This document shows positions 1 through 8,048 of a stretch of 64,000 nt of DNA, in pieces. Below the pieces are notes generated by a model that was not told where the DNA came from, searched no databases, and worked only from the letters and a program-made list of their open reading frames with translations. The translations under genes and the position numbers were made by a program. Each line of letters starts with the position of its first letter. The first letter of the stretch is position 1. Origin of the DNA: Lacrimispora sphenoides JCM 1415 (GTDB taxonomy: Bacteria > Bacillota > Clostridia > Lachnospirales > Lachnospiraceae); the NCBI RefSeq assembly GCF_900105615.1, contig NZ_LT630003.1, forward strand, positions 992,001-1,056,000, given 5' to 3'.

Positions 1-1
1 G

Positions 2-313
2 ATCGACGGAGCCGGAGAAATTATGATTTTTGCCCGGATCATCATGCCCCTATCAAAGACAGTGATTTCTACCATCAGCATTTTCGCATTTATCGGAAGC
101 TGGAATAATTATCTGTGGCCTCTGCTCTGCGCCATGGACAGTAGTAAATTTACATTGCCTGTGGGTATTCCCATTTTTGCCGGAACTTATACCGTGGATT
201 ATGTGAAACCGATGACGGCTAATATGATCGCATCCATCCCTGCCATCATCATTTATCTTATATTTGAAAAACAGATCGTGCAGGGAATCACGATGTCCGG
301 CGTTAAGGGATGA
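2..313 (+). CDS. Carbohydrate ABC transporter permease, MalG type (C-terminal part)
   Basis: This is the 3' end of an inner-membrane permease of a sugar ABC importer; the 5' end lies outside the window and the frame is open from base 2. The visible part begins inside the EAA loop (IDGAGEIMIFARIIMPLSK), which docks to the ATPase subunit. It then has a transmembrane segment (TISIFAFIGSWNNYLWPLL) and ends in the family's usual tail, EKQIVQGITMSGVKG. The stop is 32 bases before the likely start of the next gene, a GH2 glycosidase, so the two are probably co-transcribed and the imported sugar is likely the glycosidase substrate. The substrate cannot be named from this fragment. Confidence 0.9.
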   Translation: MDGAGEIMIFARIIMPLSKTVISTISIFAFIGSWNNYLWPLLCAMDSSKFTLPVGIPIFAGTYTVDYVKPMTANMIASIPAIIIYLIFEKQIVQGITMSGVKG

Positions 314-345
314 GCAGGCTGGAAAGAGGAAAGGAGAATTATTAC

Positions 346-2145
346 ATGCTATGCTATCAAAAAGACTATCCAAGACCACAGTTTGTCCGTAGGGACTGGA
401 TCAATTTAAACGGTGCTTGGGACTTCGATTTTGATGATGACAATAAAGGAGAAGCTAAGTGCTGGTATGAGGGTTTCCATACGGAAAAGGAGATATGCGT
501 ACCCTTTACTTATGAAACAAAGAAAAGTAAGATCCATGACGAAGGGGTACACCACTATGTGTGGTATGGCCGCAGATTCCAGGCGGAAAAAGAAAAATTA
601 TCAGGAAATAAGCTGTTTCTACATTTCGAGGGAAGTGACTTCCTGACGAAGGTATGGATCAATGGGCAATTGGCCGGTATGCATGAAGGCGGATATTCCC
701 GTTTTTCCTTTGATATCACAAACCTTGTAAAGGATGGAGAAAACCTTGTAGTCGTAAAAGCCGAGGATCATATGGATCCCCAGCAGCCTAGGGGAAAACA
801 GCGTTGGGTTTCTGAAAATTTTGGCTGCTGGTATGTGCAGACGACAGGAATCTGGAAAACTGTATGGATGGAGTATGTACCGGACATCAGCTTAAGCTCG
901 GTAAAAATGACGCCCAATATACAGTCAGGCGGGCTTGAGCTGGAATATACCGTGGACTGTCCAAATCCCCTTGACGGGAGAAGGCTGGAGGTAGAGGCAG
1001 CTGTCAGTTTTGGTGGCAGGTTTGTGATAAAGACGCTGACCGGCATAGGGAAAAATCCCACAAAGACTTTCATTGACCTGGAAGCAGCCGAGGCAGATAA
1101 CCCATGGGGGATATGTACATGGACCCCGGCAGAGCCCCGGCTTTATGATATCTGCTTCCGTACCCTTTATGATGGAGAGGTCTGTGACGAGGTTGGCTCC
1201 TATTTTGGAATGCGTGAGATCCGGATCGATGGTCCAAACATTCTTTTAAACGGGGCACCATTATATCAGAGACTGATTCTTGATCAGGGGTATTGGGAAG
1301 AAACCCATTTGACACCGCCGGATGAGGAAGCGCTGATCGAAGATATTGATAAAATTCATGCGCTGGGGTACAACGGTTTGAGGAAGCATCAGAAGATAGA
1401 GGATGAAAGGTTTCTTTACTGGTGTGACGTTAAAGGGATGCTGGTCTGGAGTGAGGCACCTGCCGCTTATGTTTATTCCGACCGCGCAGTGGAACTGTTT
1501 GCGAGGGAATGGCTTGATATTGTAAAACAGAATTATAATCATCCGTCCATTATTACATGGACTCCGTTAAATGAATCCTGGGGGATTCCCCGGGTCGAGA
1601 CGAACAGGAGTGAGCAGCATTTTACCGAAGGGATTTATCACTTGACAAAAAGCATCGACAAATATCGTCCGGTAATTGTAAATGATGGCTGGGAGCATAC
1701 GGTTTCCGATATCATCACCCTGCATGACTACGAGGAGAAGGGGGAGGTGCTCAAGAAGCGTTATACAGAATACAAGGATGAGATTTTGGCGGCAGAGGTT
1801 TACCACTCCACATCTAAATCAGCTTTTGCCAATGGCTTTTCTTACAAGGGCCAGCCGGTGATGATCAGTGAGTTTGGCGGCATCGCGTTTGACAACGACA
1901 AAGAGGGCTGGGGGTATGGGAACAAGGTCAATACAAAAGAGGAGTTTTTAAATAGGTTTGAGAGTATTACGACTGCCATTAAGGAGATCCCCTATGTATG
2001 CGGCTATTGCTACACCCAGGTTACGGATGTGCAGCAGGAAGTCAATGGATTAATGGATATCAGGAGAAACTTTAAAGTGGATCCTGAGAAGATAAAGGAA
2101 ATTAATGAGAAGAGAGTGGCATATTGGAGAGATGAACTCCGGTAG
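346..2145 (+). CDS. Glycoside hydrolase family 2 (beta-glucuronidase/beta-galactosidase-like)
   Basis: Retaining beta-glycosidase of about 599 residues, without a signal peptide, so cytoplasmic. It shows the GH2 order: N-terminal jelly-roll sugar-binding domain (LNGAWDF near residue 20), an Ig-like middle domain, then a C-terminal TIM barrel. The acid/base motif TPLNESW places the catalytic Glu at about residue 410; the nucleophile motif ISEFGG places it at about residue 509. An in-frame ATG at 310 exists, but the strong AGGAAAGGAG site at 327-336 selects the ATG at 346. It follows a sugar permease gene and is closed by a terminator. Oligosaccharides imported by that transporter are the likely substrate; exact specificity cannot be read. 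Confidence 0.88.
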   Translation: MLCYQKDYPRPQFVRRDWINLNGAWDFDFDDDNKGEAKCWYEGFHTEKEICVPFTYETKKSKIHDEGVHHYVWYGRRFQAEKEKLSGNKLFLHFEGSDFLTKVWINGQLAGMHEGGYSRFSFDITNLVKDGENLVVVKAEDHMDPQQPRGKQRWVSENFGCWYVQTTGIWKTVWMEYVPDISLSSVKMTPNIQSGGLELEYTVDCPNPLDGRRLEVEAAVSFGGRFVIKTLTGIGKNPTKTFIDLEAAEADNPWGICTWTPAEPRLYDICFRTLYDGEVCDEVGSYFGMREIRIDGPNILLNGAPLYQRLILDQGYWEETHLTPPDEEALIEDIDKIHALGYNGLRKHQKIEDERFLYWCDVKGMLVWSEAPAAYVYSDRAVELFAREWLDIVKQNYNHPSIITWTPLNESWGIPRVETNRSEQHFTEGIYHLTKSIDKYRPVIVNDGWEHTVSDIITLHDYEEKGEVLKKRYTEYKDEILAAEVYHSTSKSAFANGFSYKGQPVMISEFGGIAFDNDKEGWGYGNKVNTKEEFLNRFESITTAIKEIPYVCGYCYTQVTDVQQEVNGLMDIRRNFKVDPEKIKEINEKRVAYWRDELR

Positions 2146-2189
2146 TTTACACCTCTTGTCATAATCTGTTATTTATTATTGCTATTTAT

Positions 2190-2247
2190 AAAAAACAGTC
2201 ACTCCTGTAAGGGTATTTGTCCATTACAAGAGTGACTGCTGTTTTTT
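2190..2247. terminator. Rho-independent terminator, probably bidirectional
   Basis: An inverted repeat pairs AACAGTCACTC with GAGTGACTGCTGTT around a loop that itself contains TGTAA/TTACA, and is followed by a T run on the plus strand and by A/T-rich sequence on the other side. It lies between the converging GH2 gene and the small minus-strand gene ending at 2264. Confidence 0.8.
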
Positions 2248-2263
2248 TGGAGATTTGCTTCTT

Positions 2264-2452
2264 TTATTTTGATGCTACGATAGATTGTACATACGAAAGC
2301 ATTTCTTCTCTGGATTGTACCGTTTGAGTATGATCGATGATTTGCTGCTGCGCCTGGGTGGGTAAGGAGAAAAAATAATCCATTGCTTTATATTCTTCCA
2401 GCGCCAAACCAAGGCCTACCGGCAATTCTGCACCGCTTGTATAATTTCCCAT
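2264..2452 (-). CDS. Small conserved clostridial protein downstream of a SASP gene
   Basis: A 62-residue soluble protein beginning MGNYTSGAELPVGLGLAL. From memory this resembles a short family common in spore-forming clostridia, with a Gly/Leu-rich start and a helical C-terminal half (SREEMLSYVQSIV). No catalytic motif is visible. An upstream in-frame ATG ends at 2470, but AGAGG lies about 7 bases before the ATG at 2452, so that start is preferred. It is directly behind the SASP gene and no terminator separates them, so it is probably transcribed from the same sigma-G promoter in the forespore. Function unknown. Confidence 0.7.
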   Translation of the reverse strand: MGNYTSGAELPVGLGLALEEYKAMDYFFSLPTQAQQQIIDHTQTVQSREEMLSYVQSIVASK

Positions 2453-2469
2453 CTTTAAACCTCTTTGCA

Positions 2470-2655
2470 TTAAGATCTTTCTATTATCTGTTTTTCCTGC
2501 TCTTCAATCATCTTTTTAACCATATAACCATATTGATAAGATGTCATTTTGCTATAATCATTGCTTTTTATAGGGAAGCCGGTTTCTTCGGCGATTTCAT
2601 ACTTAAACCGGTCAAGAGCCTCCCTTGCTTCCGGAATTACATTTCTGTTTGGCAT
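2470..2655 (-). CDS. Alpha/beta-type small acid-soluble spore protein
   Basis: A 61-residue DNA-binding spore protein that coats forespore DNA and is degraded at germination. It carries the family's conserved blocks: EAREALDRFKYEIAEE, whose EIA is the cleavage site of germination protease GPR, and YGYMVKKMIEEQE at the C-terminus, the second DNA-binding helix. The centre (KSNDYSKMTSYQ) departs from the common GYNGDLTSRE form, so it is a divergent member. A gAGGTGAT ribosome site precedes the ATG, and a consensus sigma-G promoter lies 29-57 bases upstream. It heads a two-gene unit with the small gene at 2264-2452. Confidence 0.85.
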   Translation of the reverse strand: MPNRNVIPEAREALDRFKYEIAEETGFPIKSNDYSKMTSYQYGYMVKKMIEEQEKQIIERS

Positions 2656-2683
2656 ATAGAATCACCTCAATTCGTTTTATATG

Positions 2684-2712
2684 TATTATGAGGTTTTTTA
2701 GAAAAAATATTC
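2684..2712 (-). promoter_or_regulatory. Sigma-G type promoter of the SASP gene
   Basis: Read on the minus strand, GAATA (2712-2708) is followed by exactly 17 bases and then CATAATA (2690-2684). This fits the Bacillus sigma-G/F consensus GHATR-N17/18-CATNHTA at every fixed position. It sits in front of a SASP gene, the archetypal sigma-G target, and the same motif with the same spacing recurs before the spoVA operon at 33657-33685. Confidence 0.75.
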
Positions 2713-2726
2713 AGAAGCATAATATA

Positions 2727-2764
2727 ACCTCCCTTCCCGGCAGACACTGCCTGAAAGGGAGGTA
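2727..2764 (-). terminator. Terminator of the DUF2238-like gene
   Basis: A stem ACCTCCCTT/AAGGGAGGT with an inner GGCAG/CTGCC stem lies just after the stop of the minus-strand gene ending at 2773. The minus-strand sequence after the stem is TTATATTAT, a modest T run. Confidence 0.6.
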
Positions 2765-2772
2765 CAGAAAAT

Positions 2773-3360
2773 TTAAATAAAAAACCACCAGACAAGAATG
2801 GAAAGACCAGCACCTGCTATGCAGCAGATCGCATCATTCATCGTATCCACAAGACCGGCAGGCTGAAGTGCTTTTTCAGATACATGGTTATTCGAAGTAT
2901 GGAACTTTTGCCAGCGCTGCGCATTCCCATGAGTGATACAGTCGCTTATATATTCAAGCACTTCCCAAATCACATGAAGTGTTACGGAAAAAGTAAATCC
3001 AAACAACAGGATCACCAATTTCATAATGCCGGAACCTGTACCGGCAAATGCAATTCCAAAGCCCGCAAAACCTACGCCGGACAGGAAATGGATCGCCCGG
3101 TCCCACCATTTATATTTATCATAAAAGCGGTATGAGCTGCCCAGGTATAATGCCATGAATATGATGGTAAAATACACGAGGATGCTAAAGCCGTCAATTC
3201 TTATTTTAAATACGGCATTTAGAAGTTCCGGTAAGAAGGACAATGCAAATACTAAGATAACGGATTTCATTAACTTAAATTCCCGTTTGAAAACATGATA
3301 AACTGCCAACGCAAATAAAGCGCACCGAAAAATAATCTCGCAGAGATTCAAAAGTTTCAT
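2773..3360 (-). CDS. DUF2238/YjdF-like integral membrane protein
   Basis: A 195-residue membrane protein with about six hydrophobic segments. It has the conserved pattern of the YjdF/DUF2238 family: WWDRAIHFLSG in the middle, WEVLEYISD, and a C-terminal DTMNDAI before the last helix. The repeated Asp, His and Glu in membrane-adjacent motifs suggest a metal or catalytic site, but the family has no established function that I can state. It has a good GAGGTGATCAT ribosome site at 3360 and its own terminator, so it is probably monocistronic. Confidence 0.7.
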   Translation of the reverse strand: MKLLNLCEIIFRCALFALAVYHVFKREFKLMKSVILVFALSFLPELLNAVFKIRIDGFSILVYFTIIFMALYLGSSYRFYDKYKWWDRAIHFLSGVGFAGFGIAFAGTGSGIMKLVILLFGFTFSVTLHVIWEVLEYISDCITHGNAQRWQKFHTSNNHVSEKALQPAGLVDTMNDAICCIAGAGLSILVWWFFI

Positions 3361-3431
3361 ATGATCACCTCACGAGTTGAGTATGCGCAGCGGCTGAAAA
3401 ATTATACGTTTTGGTATATCAGGCCCATCTT

Positions 3432-3761
3432 TTAAAAACGGAATTCCTGTTCAATCAGATTTTCCGCATAATCTTCCACGGCTTTCTCAATCCTTCGATA
3501 CGTTTCAAGGACTTCTTTGCCTTTTTCGGTTAAACGTGTTCCTCCCCGATCATTTCCGCCCTTTTCGGAAATAACAACAGGAAATCCCAGTTCTTCTTCC
3601 AGAGTCCGAATCATTCGAATGGCTTTTGGATAGGAAATTCCTGTTTGTTCCGTTGCTTTTTTAATGGATTTACACAGTTCAATGGCATCTAACATTTCTT
3701 TTACGCCTTTGCCAATAAAAATTTTATCTTTTCCGATTCTTATTCTTGTAACTACGCGCAT
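3432..3761 (-). CDS. ModE-like winged-helix regulator (N-terminal domain only)
   Basis: A 109-residue DNA-binding protein matching the N-terminal LysR-type winged helix of the molybdate regulator ModE. It has an N-terminal strand region, the helix-turn-helix (KKATEQTGISYPKAIRMI, about residues 34-51), and the ModE-specific wing with GGNDRGGTRLTEKGKE. The molybdate-binding MOP domains of full ModE are absent, as is usual in this short clostridial subfamily. No molybdate transport or cofactor gene adjoins it, so the ligand and targets are unknown. A GAGGTGATAAATC ribosome site supports the ATG at 3761. Confidence 0.8.
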   Translation of the reverse strand: MRVVTRIRIGKDKIFIGKGVKEMLDAIELCKSIKKATEQTGISYPKAIRMIRTLEEELGFPVVISEKGGNDRGGTRLTEKGKEVLETYRRIEKAVEDYAENLIEQEFRF

Positions 3762-3891
3762 GATTTATCACCTCAGATTTACTATACAGAGATTTTGGAT
3801 TTGTGGCAAGTGGATTATGAATGAAAGAAAAATTTTGTAGGCTAGATTACTTATGGCAATCGGTCTCATAGAATTCTGATGAGATATTGAA

Positions 3892-3934
3892 AAAAACTGC
3901 TGACTGTCATTGAAGACTAAATCAGCAGTTTTTT
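3892..3934. terminator. Bidirectional rho-independent terminator
   Basis: Perfect stem AAACTGCTGA/TCAGCAGTTT with T-rich tails on both strands. On the minus strand it lies downstream of the zinc-ribbon gene ending at 3991. Confidence 0.75.
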
Positions 3935-3990
3935 GATGCGCAGCCTAATTAGGAAAATGATAACTTACAGGGATCACTTACCTTTTCAGT

Positions 3991-4254
3991 TTATGATTTC
4001 TTCCAACGTTTAAGAGTTGGCAGTACAGCTGTTATATCTTTTCTTGCTTCTTCCTCGCCTATGGATCTCCCTAAGACAGGTACAAGCATCTCAGTCATTT
4101 CTTCCATCGTTAGATCAGGCTCAATAAATTTTCCGTCTTTATAACAATTCGTGCAATAAATACTTCTGCTTCCGTCAGGCTCTGTTGCAATGAAATGAGA
4201 GTGTTCTTTGTTAAAAGGTAAACCACAGCTTTGACACATTGTCACTTCCGCCAT
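3991..4254 (-). CDS. Small putative zinc-ribbon protein
   Basis: An 87-residue protein with an N-terminal zinc ribbon: CQSCGLPF near residue 6 and YCTNCYKDG near residue 35, giving four cysteines in two CxxC pairs. A helical C-terminal tail carries EEMTEMLVPVLG. It belongs to a short family of putative zinc-ribbon proteins often annotated as such in Firmicutes; its role is unknown. An in-frame ATG 33 bases upstream is possible, but AAAGGA stands nine bases before the ATG at 4254. It seems to be a single-gene unit. Confidence 0.75.
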   Translation of the reverse strand: MAEVTMCQSCGLPFNKEHSHFIATEPDGSRSIYCTNCYKDGKFIEPDLTMEEMTEMLVPVLGRSIGEEEARKDITAVLPTLKRWKKS

Positions 4255-4483
4255 ATTTATCATTCCTTTCGTAGAGTAACTCATCAATCGTCCGCTTATA
4301 TTGTCAATACAAGCTAACTTTATTATAAAGGAGTGCCATGTAGATTGTCAACGGCAATGCCTGATTCCTTTTATGGGATTTATTCTGATAGCAAGTTGTT
4401 AAGATAGTGTTAAGATTATCATATCTCTATTCCTTTTATTGGTAATTTTCACTAAAATAGAGGCAGAAGAGGAGGGGTGATAT

Positions 4484-4627
4484 ATGAATGCCGTTATTAT
4501 TTTATTGGTTGTTGTTTATGCAATCATAGGTGGGTTGACCACTCTGTATTTGTTTCTTAGTATGCCTGCTGTTATTATATGGAAGTTTTACAGGAAGATT
4601 AAATATAACATATCCTTAATGGATTAA
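4484..4627 (+). CDS. 47-aa single-span membrane peptide
   Basis: A short frame with an excellent AGAGGAGGGGTG ribosome site 5-9 bases before its ATG. Residues 3-33 are almost entirely hydrophobic (VIILLVVVYAIIGGLTTLY onward), followed by a basic tail (WKFYRKIKYN), the positive-inside layout of a one- or two-span membrane peptide. It is followed by a terminator hairpin at 4651-4697, which supports a real transcription unit. No family is recognised. Alternatives are a small regulatory membrane protein or a toxin-like peptide; nothing here distinguishes them. Confidence 0.5.
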   Translation: MNAVIILLVVVYAIIGGLTTLYLFLSMPAVIIWKFYRKIKYNISLMD

Positions 4628-4650
4628 GCGACGCATTGTATCCAAATCTT

Positions 4651-4697
4651 AAAGGGTGTCCCTGAACTATGGTTTTCATAGGAGGGGGCACCCTTAT
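4651..4697 (+). terminator. Terminator after the 47-aa peptide gene
   Basis: AAGGGTG...CACCCTT with an inner TCC/GGA extension forms a hairpin just after the stop at 4627. The T tail is weak, so it could also act on transcripts from the minus strand, whose S8 gene ends at 4780. Confidence 0.5.
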
Positions 4698-4779
4698 GCG
4701 TATCAAACTGCCGGATCTTGCCTGATGGTTTATTTCGTGATCCGGAATACAGAGACTTATGCCGGCCCTGGCAGACAGA

Positions 4780-6453
4780 TTATACATTGGTAAGCCTGCG
4801 AAACAAATTGTTTACATCCAACTGGCCATATCCCCATATGTTGTTTGGAAAAACATTAGCCCCTTCCCGCCGGGCCCCTCTTATAATCAGCCGGTTGATA
4901 TCGTATCCGGTCATGGAAGTATAATTTCCCCTGGAAATGCCCCATTCCAGGATCATGGCAATAGCGCCGGCCGTATGTGCGGCTGCAGCCCCTGTTCCGG
5001 TAATGGATCCATACTGATTCCTGGGGAGGGCACAGGGAAGCTCGTAGCCAGGGGCGGCGATATCTGGTTTGACCTGCCCGCTTCTTGTATAGCCTCTGCT
5101 TGATTCTAAGAGTATGCTGTCATTAAACTGGTTATAGGCAGTAACCGTCAGCTGATGGAGGCCATTGCCGGGAGACGTTATAGTGGTATCCGGATTCGGG
5201 TTAAGAAAAAAGGTTTCATTTGAAAGAAGATCTCCGGAAGGCAGCCAGGAGTGAAAGGATATGGGCTCATTATCAATGCTTTGAATCCGGATGCTCCAGA
5301 CTCCGGGAAGGGCATCCCTAAAACGCAGTAATATGAGCTGATCCCCGGTTTCCTCTTCAAATATAAAATTATTCACCCAGAGCACACTTGGGGTAAAAAT
5401 GAAGTTAAACATTCTGCAGGATCCAATGGTGGGATAAATCAGCTGAGTGGATTCCCGGTTTGGCGTGGAAATATCAACGGCGAACCGTCCAAGAGCGTAA
5501 GGCCATATTTCCATGGAAAACATTTTATCCCTTTCTCCTACGCGTAATTCAAAGTCATTGTAAAAGGGCGGCTCTTTTGTGTTGTTAAAGTAATGCCTGC
5601 GGTTGTTTCCTTCATTCCCTGCTGAAACAGAAAGGCCGATACCGGGAAGTCTTCCCAGGTAGTTTAGGTAATTACTGAGCGCGCCGCTGCCGTCATGCCC
5701 GCCGCTGCTGCTGCCAAGGGCGATGCATATAACCACAGGACGGCTTACACTTTGCGCAAAGGAAATCAAGTAGCGTATTCCAAGTATGATATCGGATTCC
5801 TGGAAGCACACGGTGTCATTCGGTACAAAAAAGATTTCCTTTAGATTTTGTTTTGCGTCTTTCAGCTTTACAACCACAAGTTCGGATTCTGGAACAATGC
5901 CGGAAAAGGTACCTTCGGCATTTGGTTTGCCGGCGATTACGCTGGCAATTGATGTGCCATGGCCGTTGGTGTCGACGGAAGGTACAATGGATAAGGGGTT
6001 ATCTGATTTCAGGGCCAGATTGATGATTTCCTTTCTATATTCAGTACCAAATGTGAAACCCTCAGGAATAGGACCGTTCTGTATGGATTGGTCCCAGATG
6101 GAAAGGATTCTGGTGGTGCCATCATTATAAAGAAAGGCCTGATGCTGGTAATCAATCCCGGTATCTATAACTCCAACGATGATTCCCTGCCCAAACAGGC
6201 CTAAAAAAGGATTTCTCTGAACCGTGCCGATTCCTGATTTTTCAATGCTGATAGTGGAAGTCGGCACATAGAGAGTCGGAAAGCTGTGATAAGGATAAAC
6301 ACCCAGGTTGCAGGGATCTGAGTTTGTCTTAAGAACATGAGCTAAAGAGTGCCTGAAATTCAGCGTAGTAATGTTGTTCCCGGTATCATACATGGGGATT
6401 GAAACATTGTTAATCATAAGGTCATAGTAGTTATTGTCCAGAACTTTTTCCAA
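4780..6453 (-). CDS. Csp-like S8 subtilisin-fold pseudoprotease
   Basis: A 557-residue subtilisin-fold protein of the clostridial Csp germination-protease type. The Asp motif GVIDTGID (D97) and His motif NGHGTSIAS (H165) are intact, and the oxyanion Asn lies in SAGNEGN. The serine motif, normally GTSxAA, reads GTGAAAAHTAG: the catalytic Ser is Gly488, codon GGG at 4992-4990. A jelly-roll-like insertion (about residues 290-440) separates the His and Ser motifs, as in CspB. Translation starts at TTG with GGAGG seven bases upstream. In C. difficile the pseudoproteases CspA and CspC govern bile-salt germination; a sensory or regulatory role here is inferred. No cspB or sleC partner is in the window. 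Confidence 0.85.
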   Translation of the reverse strand: MEKVLDNNYYDLMINNVSIPMYDTGNNITTLNFRHSLAHVLKTNSDPCNLGVYPYHSFPTLYVPTSTISIEKSGIGTVQRNPFLGLFGQGIIVGVIDTGIDYQHQAFLYNDGTTRILSIWDQSIQNGPIPEGFTFGTEYRKEIINLALKSDNPLSIVPSVDTNGHGTSIASVIAGKPNAEGTFSGIVPESELVVVKLKDAKQNLKEIFFVPNDTVCFQESDIILGIRYLISFAQSVSRPVVICIALGSSSGGHDGSGALSNYLNYLGRLPGIGLSVSAGNEGNNRRHYFNNTKEPPFYNDFELRVGERDKMFSMEIWPYALGRFAVDISTPNRESTQLIYPTIGSCRMFNFIFTPSVLWVNNFIFEEETGDQLILLRFRDALPGVWSIRIQSIDNEPISFHSWLPSGDLLSNETFFLNPNPDTTITSPGNGLHQLTVTAYNQFNDSILLESSRGYTRSGQVKPDIAAPGYELPCALPRNQYGSITGTGAAAAHTAGAIAMILEWGISRGNYTSMTGYDINRLIIRGARREGANVFPNNIWGYGQLDVNNLFRRLTNV

Positions 6454-6494
6454 ATTTCAGCCTCCAGGTCTGATTCAAAAGGAGCATTTGTTTT

Positions 6495-6522
6495 ATATTA
6501 TGCAGCAGGAGTGCTATTATGA
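6495..6522 (-). promoter_or_regulatory. Possible sporulation (sigma-E/K-like) promoter of the Csp-like gene
   Basis: On the minus strand TCATAAT (6522-6516), a 13-base gap and CATAATAT (6502-6495) resemble the mother-cell sigma-E -35/-10 pair; the -10 also fits sigma-K's CATANNNTA. It lies about 40 bases before the TTG start. The match is imperfect at the -10 and the call leans on the gene's likely role. Confidence 0.35.
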
Positions 6523-6732
6523 GCAGCATAGAGGTTTGTTTTATCCTGGATCTGATAAAGATTTTGACAATGTGCTTGTCTAACCTGCCGATTGCCGGCG
6601 GCAGAATTATTCCGGTATTCCATAAATGGCAGAACCCTTGCAGATACAAAGGAAGGGGCTGAAAAAGGGGACCGGTTGGACAGAGGAATTAGCAAAAATT
6701 ATAAAATAAAATGATAAAATATCTATAATAGA

Positions 6733-6760
6733 TTGACAAATATAGCAAAGCAGGTAATAT
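6733..6760 (+). promoter_or_regulatory. Sigma-A-like promoter of the rubredoxin-domain gene
   Basis: TTGACA (6733-6738), a 16-base gap and TAATAT (6755-6760) precede the rubredoxin-like gene by about 50 bases. An overlapping TATAAT two bases on gives a less favourable 19-base gap. Confidence 0.5.
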
Positions 6761-6810
6761 AATATTCATTAGGTATTAAAATTATCTTTTAACTAAGGAG
6801 GCATATTATT

Positions 6811-7143
6811 ATGAAGTTATTTAGATGTACAGTTTGTGGCTATGTTTATGAAGGGGAGACTGCACCGGAAAAATGTCCAAAGTGTAAAATGGGTGCTGAG
6901 AAATTTGAAGAGCTTAGTGAAGAAGATGCGGAGAAAATATATCGTTCTGACCGTACCAATGCCATTCATATGGAAATCATCACGTTAGCAGAAAAAATCA
7001 TCGCATTAAGCAAGGAAGGAATTGAGGATAATTTAGATCCTAAATGTGTATCCGCTTTCACCCAGGCAAAGGATGAAGCATGGGTAATTAAACAGAGATC
7101 AAAAACAGAACTTGCAGGACATATGAAATTGGGTAAATACTAA
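6811..7143 (+). CDS. Rubredoxin-domain protein (rubrerythrin-related, short)
   Basis: A 110-residue protein with an N-terminal rubredoxin-like iron site, [12 protein letters not shown] at residues 4-15 and KCPKCK at about 21-26, giving the four cysteines of a mononuclear FeS4 centre. The C-terminal half is helical ([18 protein letters not shown]) but lacks a full diiron ExxH set, so it is not a complete rubrerythrin. Such proteins carry electrons to peroxide- or oxygen-reducing partners in anaerobes; that role is inferred. AAGGAGG precedes the ATG, a sigma-A-like promoter lies upstream and a strong terminator downstream, so it is a single-gene unit. Confidence 0.85.
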   Translation: MKLFRCTVCGYVYEGETAPEKCPKCKMGAEKFEELSEEDAEKIYRSDRTNAIHMEIITLAEKIIALSKEGIEDNLDPKCVSAFTQAKDEAWVIKQRSKTELAGHMKLGKY

Positions 7144-7186
7144 TTGCGATAAAAGTGCTTCGGCAAGAAATATTTTAATGTTCATG

Positions 7187-7247
7187 AAAAGCAAAAACAC
7201 CGGGAATTCTTGTAATTACAAGGAAATCCGGTGTTTTTTGCTTTTTT
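7187..7247 (+). terminator. Strong rho-independent terminator
   Basis: A long stem, AAAGCAAAAACACCGG paired with CCGGTGTTTTTTGCTTT, with an inner CTTGTAA/TTACAAG hairpin, ends in a T run. It closes the rubredoxin-domain gene. Confidence 0.85.
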
Positions 7248-7421
7248 AGGGAACCGGGAATCGATGGGGCACTGCCGTTGCCTGAAGTAATACTTTTGCA
7301 GTCATGGTTTAATGTTATCTAAATTTTAAACTATTTGTTGATAGTTCGCGGTTTTTTAGATAAAATCATACTGTAGCAAGAGTTTGAATTACTTATTAAT
7401 TCTTTAATGGGAGGTGCAGGT

Positions 7422-7946
7422 ATGGTTTATTACTTAGATGAAGAGGTTCTGATAAGAACAATGATTGAAACAGACCCTAAAGTTATTTGTAAGGAAGAAA
7501 TAGCTCAAGGATGGCAGGCAAATGAAGAGAAGTATTTGAAGAGGTTAGCGGATAATGCTGCTGGTAAATCCATTGCCCTTGTTGCGGAATACAAAGGTAA
7601 CGTTGCTGGATATATCAATGTATATATCAATGCTTTATGGGGCTCTTTTGCAAACATGGGCTATTGTGAAATTGTTGATTTTGGTGTATTAGAAAAATAC
7701 CGTTGCTATGGAATAGGTTCTAAACTTATGGACGCTGCTGAAAAAATTGCTTCAGAATATTCGGATACCGTTTATCTTGGTGTAGGCTTACATAGCGGAT
7801 ATGGCAGTGCTCAAAGAATGTACCATAAGCGTGGTTACATACCCGATGGAAAAGGTGTATGGTATAAAGATAAAATAGCAGAACCGCATAAAACTTATTG
7901 CAACGATGATGACTTAAATCTATATTTCAGCAAAAAATTAAGATAG
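7422..7946 (+). CDS. GNAT family N-acetyltransferase
   Basis: A 174-residue acetyl-CoA-dependent N-acetyltransferase. The GNAT core is visible: substrate-side strand GKSIALVAEYKGNVAGYINV, motif A with the acetyl-CoA pyrophosphate loop VLEKYRCYGIGSKLMDAAE (Q/RxxGxG/A type), and motif B (YHKRGYIPDGKGVWY). GGGAGG at 7409-7414 selects the ATG at 7422 over the one at 7407. The acceptor is unknown; the KGVWYKD C-terminus resembles small-molecule acetylating members. The gene is A/T-rich like its downstream neighbours. Confidence 0.85.
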   Translation: MVYYLDEEVLIRTMIETDPKVICKEEIAQGWQANEEKYLKRLADNAAGKSIALVAEYKGNVAGYINVYINALWGSFANMGYCEIVDFGVLEKYRCYGIGSKLMDAAEKIASEYSDTVYLGVGLHSGYGSAQRMYHKRGYIPDGKGVWYKDKIAEPHKTYCNDDDLNLYFSKKLR

Positions 7947-8048
7947 CCATTATGAGCGTTATTCGAAGGCTGCTGAAAGAAAATTGATGGTTAGGAAAGA
8001 TTATGATACACTGTAAAGCGGATTTCACAGTTGAGTTAGGAGAATTAA

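Noticed and set aside
310..345. Upstream in-frame ATG of the GH2 gene as start, overlapping the permease stop
   Set aside because: The ATGA overlap is tempting, but the strong AGGAAAGGAG site lies inside this stretch and positions translation at 346, where the family N-terminus begins.
320..345. A further copy of the leader repeat before the GH2 gene
   Set aside because: GGAAAGAGGAAAGG resembles the purine tail, but no TGCCC/GGGCA hairpin or TATACC box precedes it.
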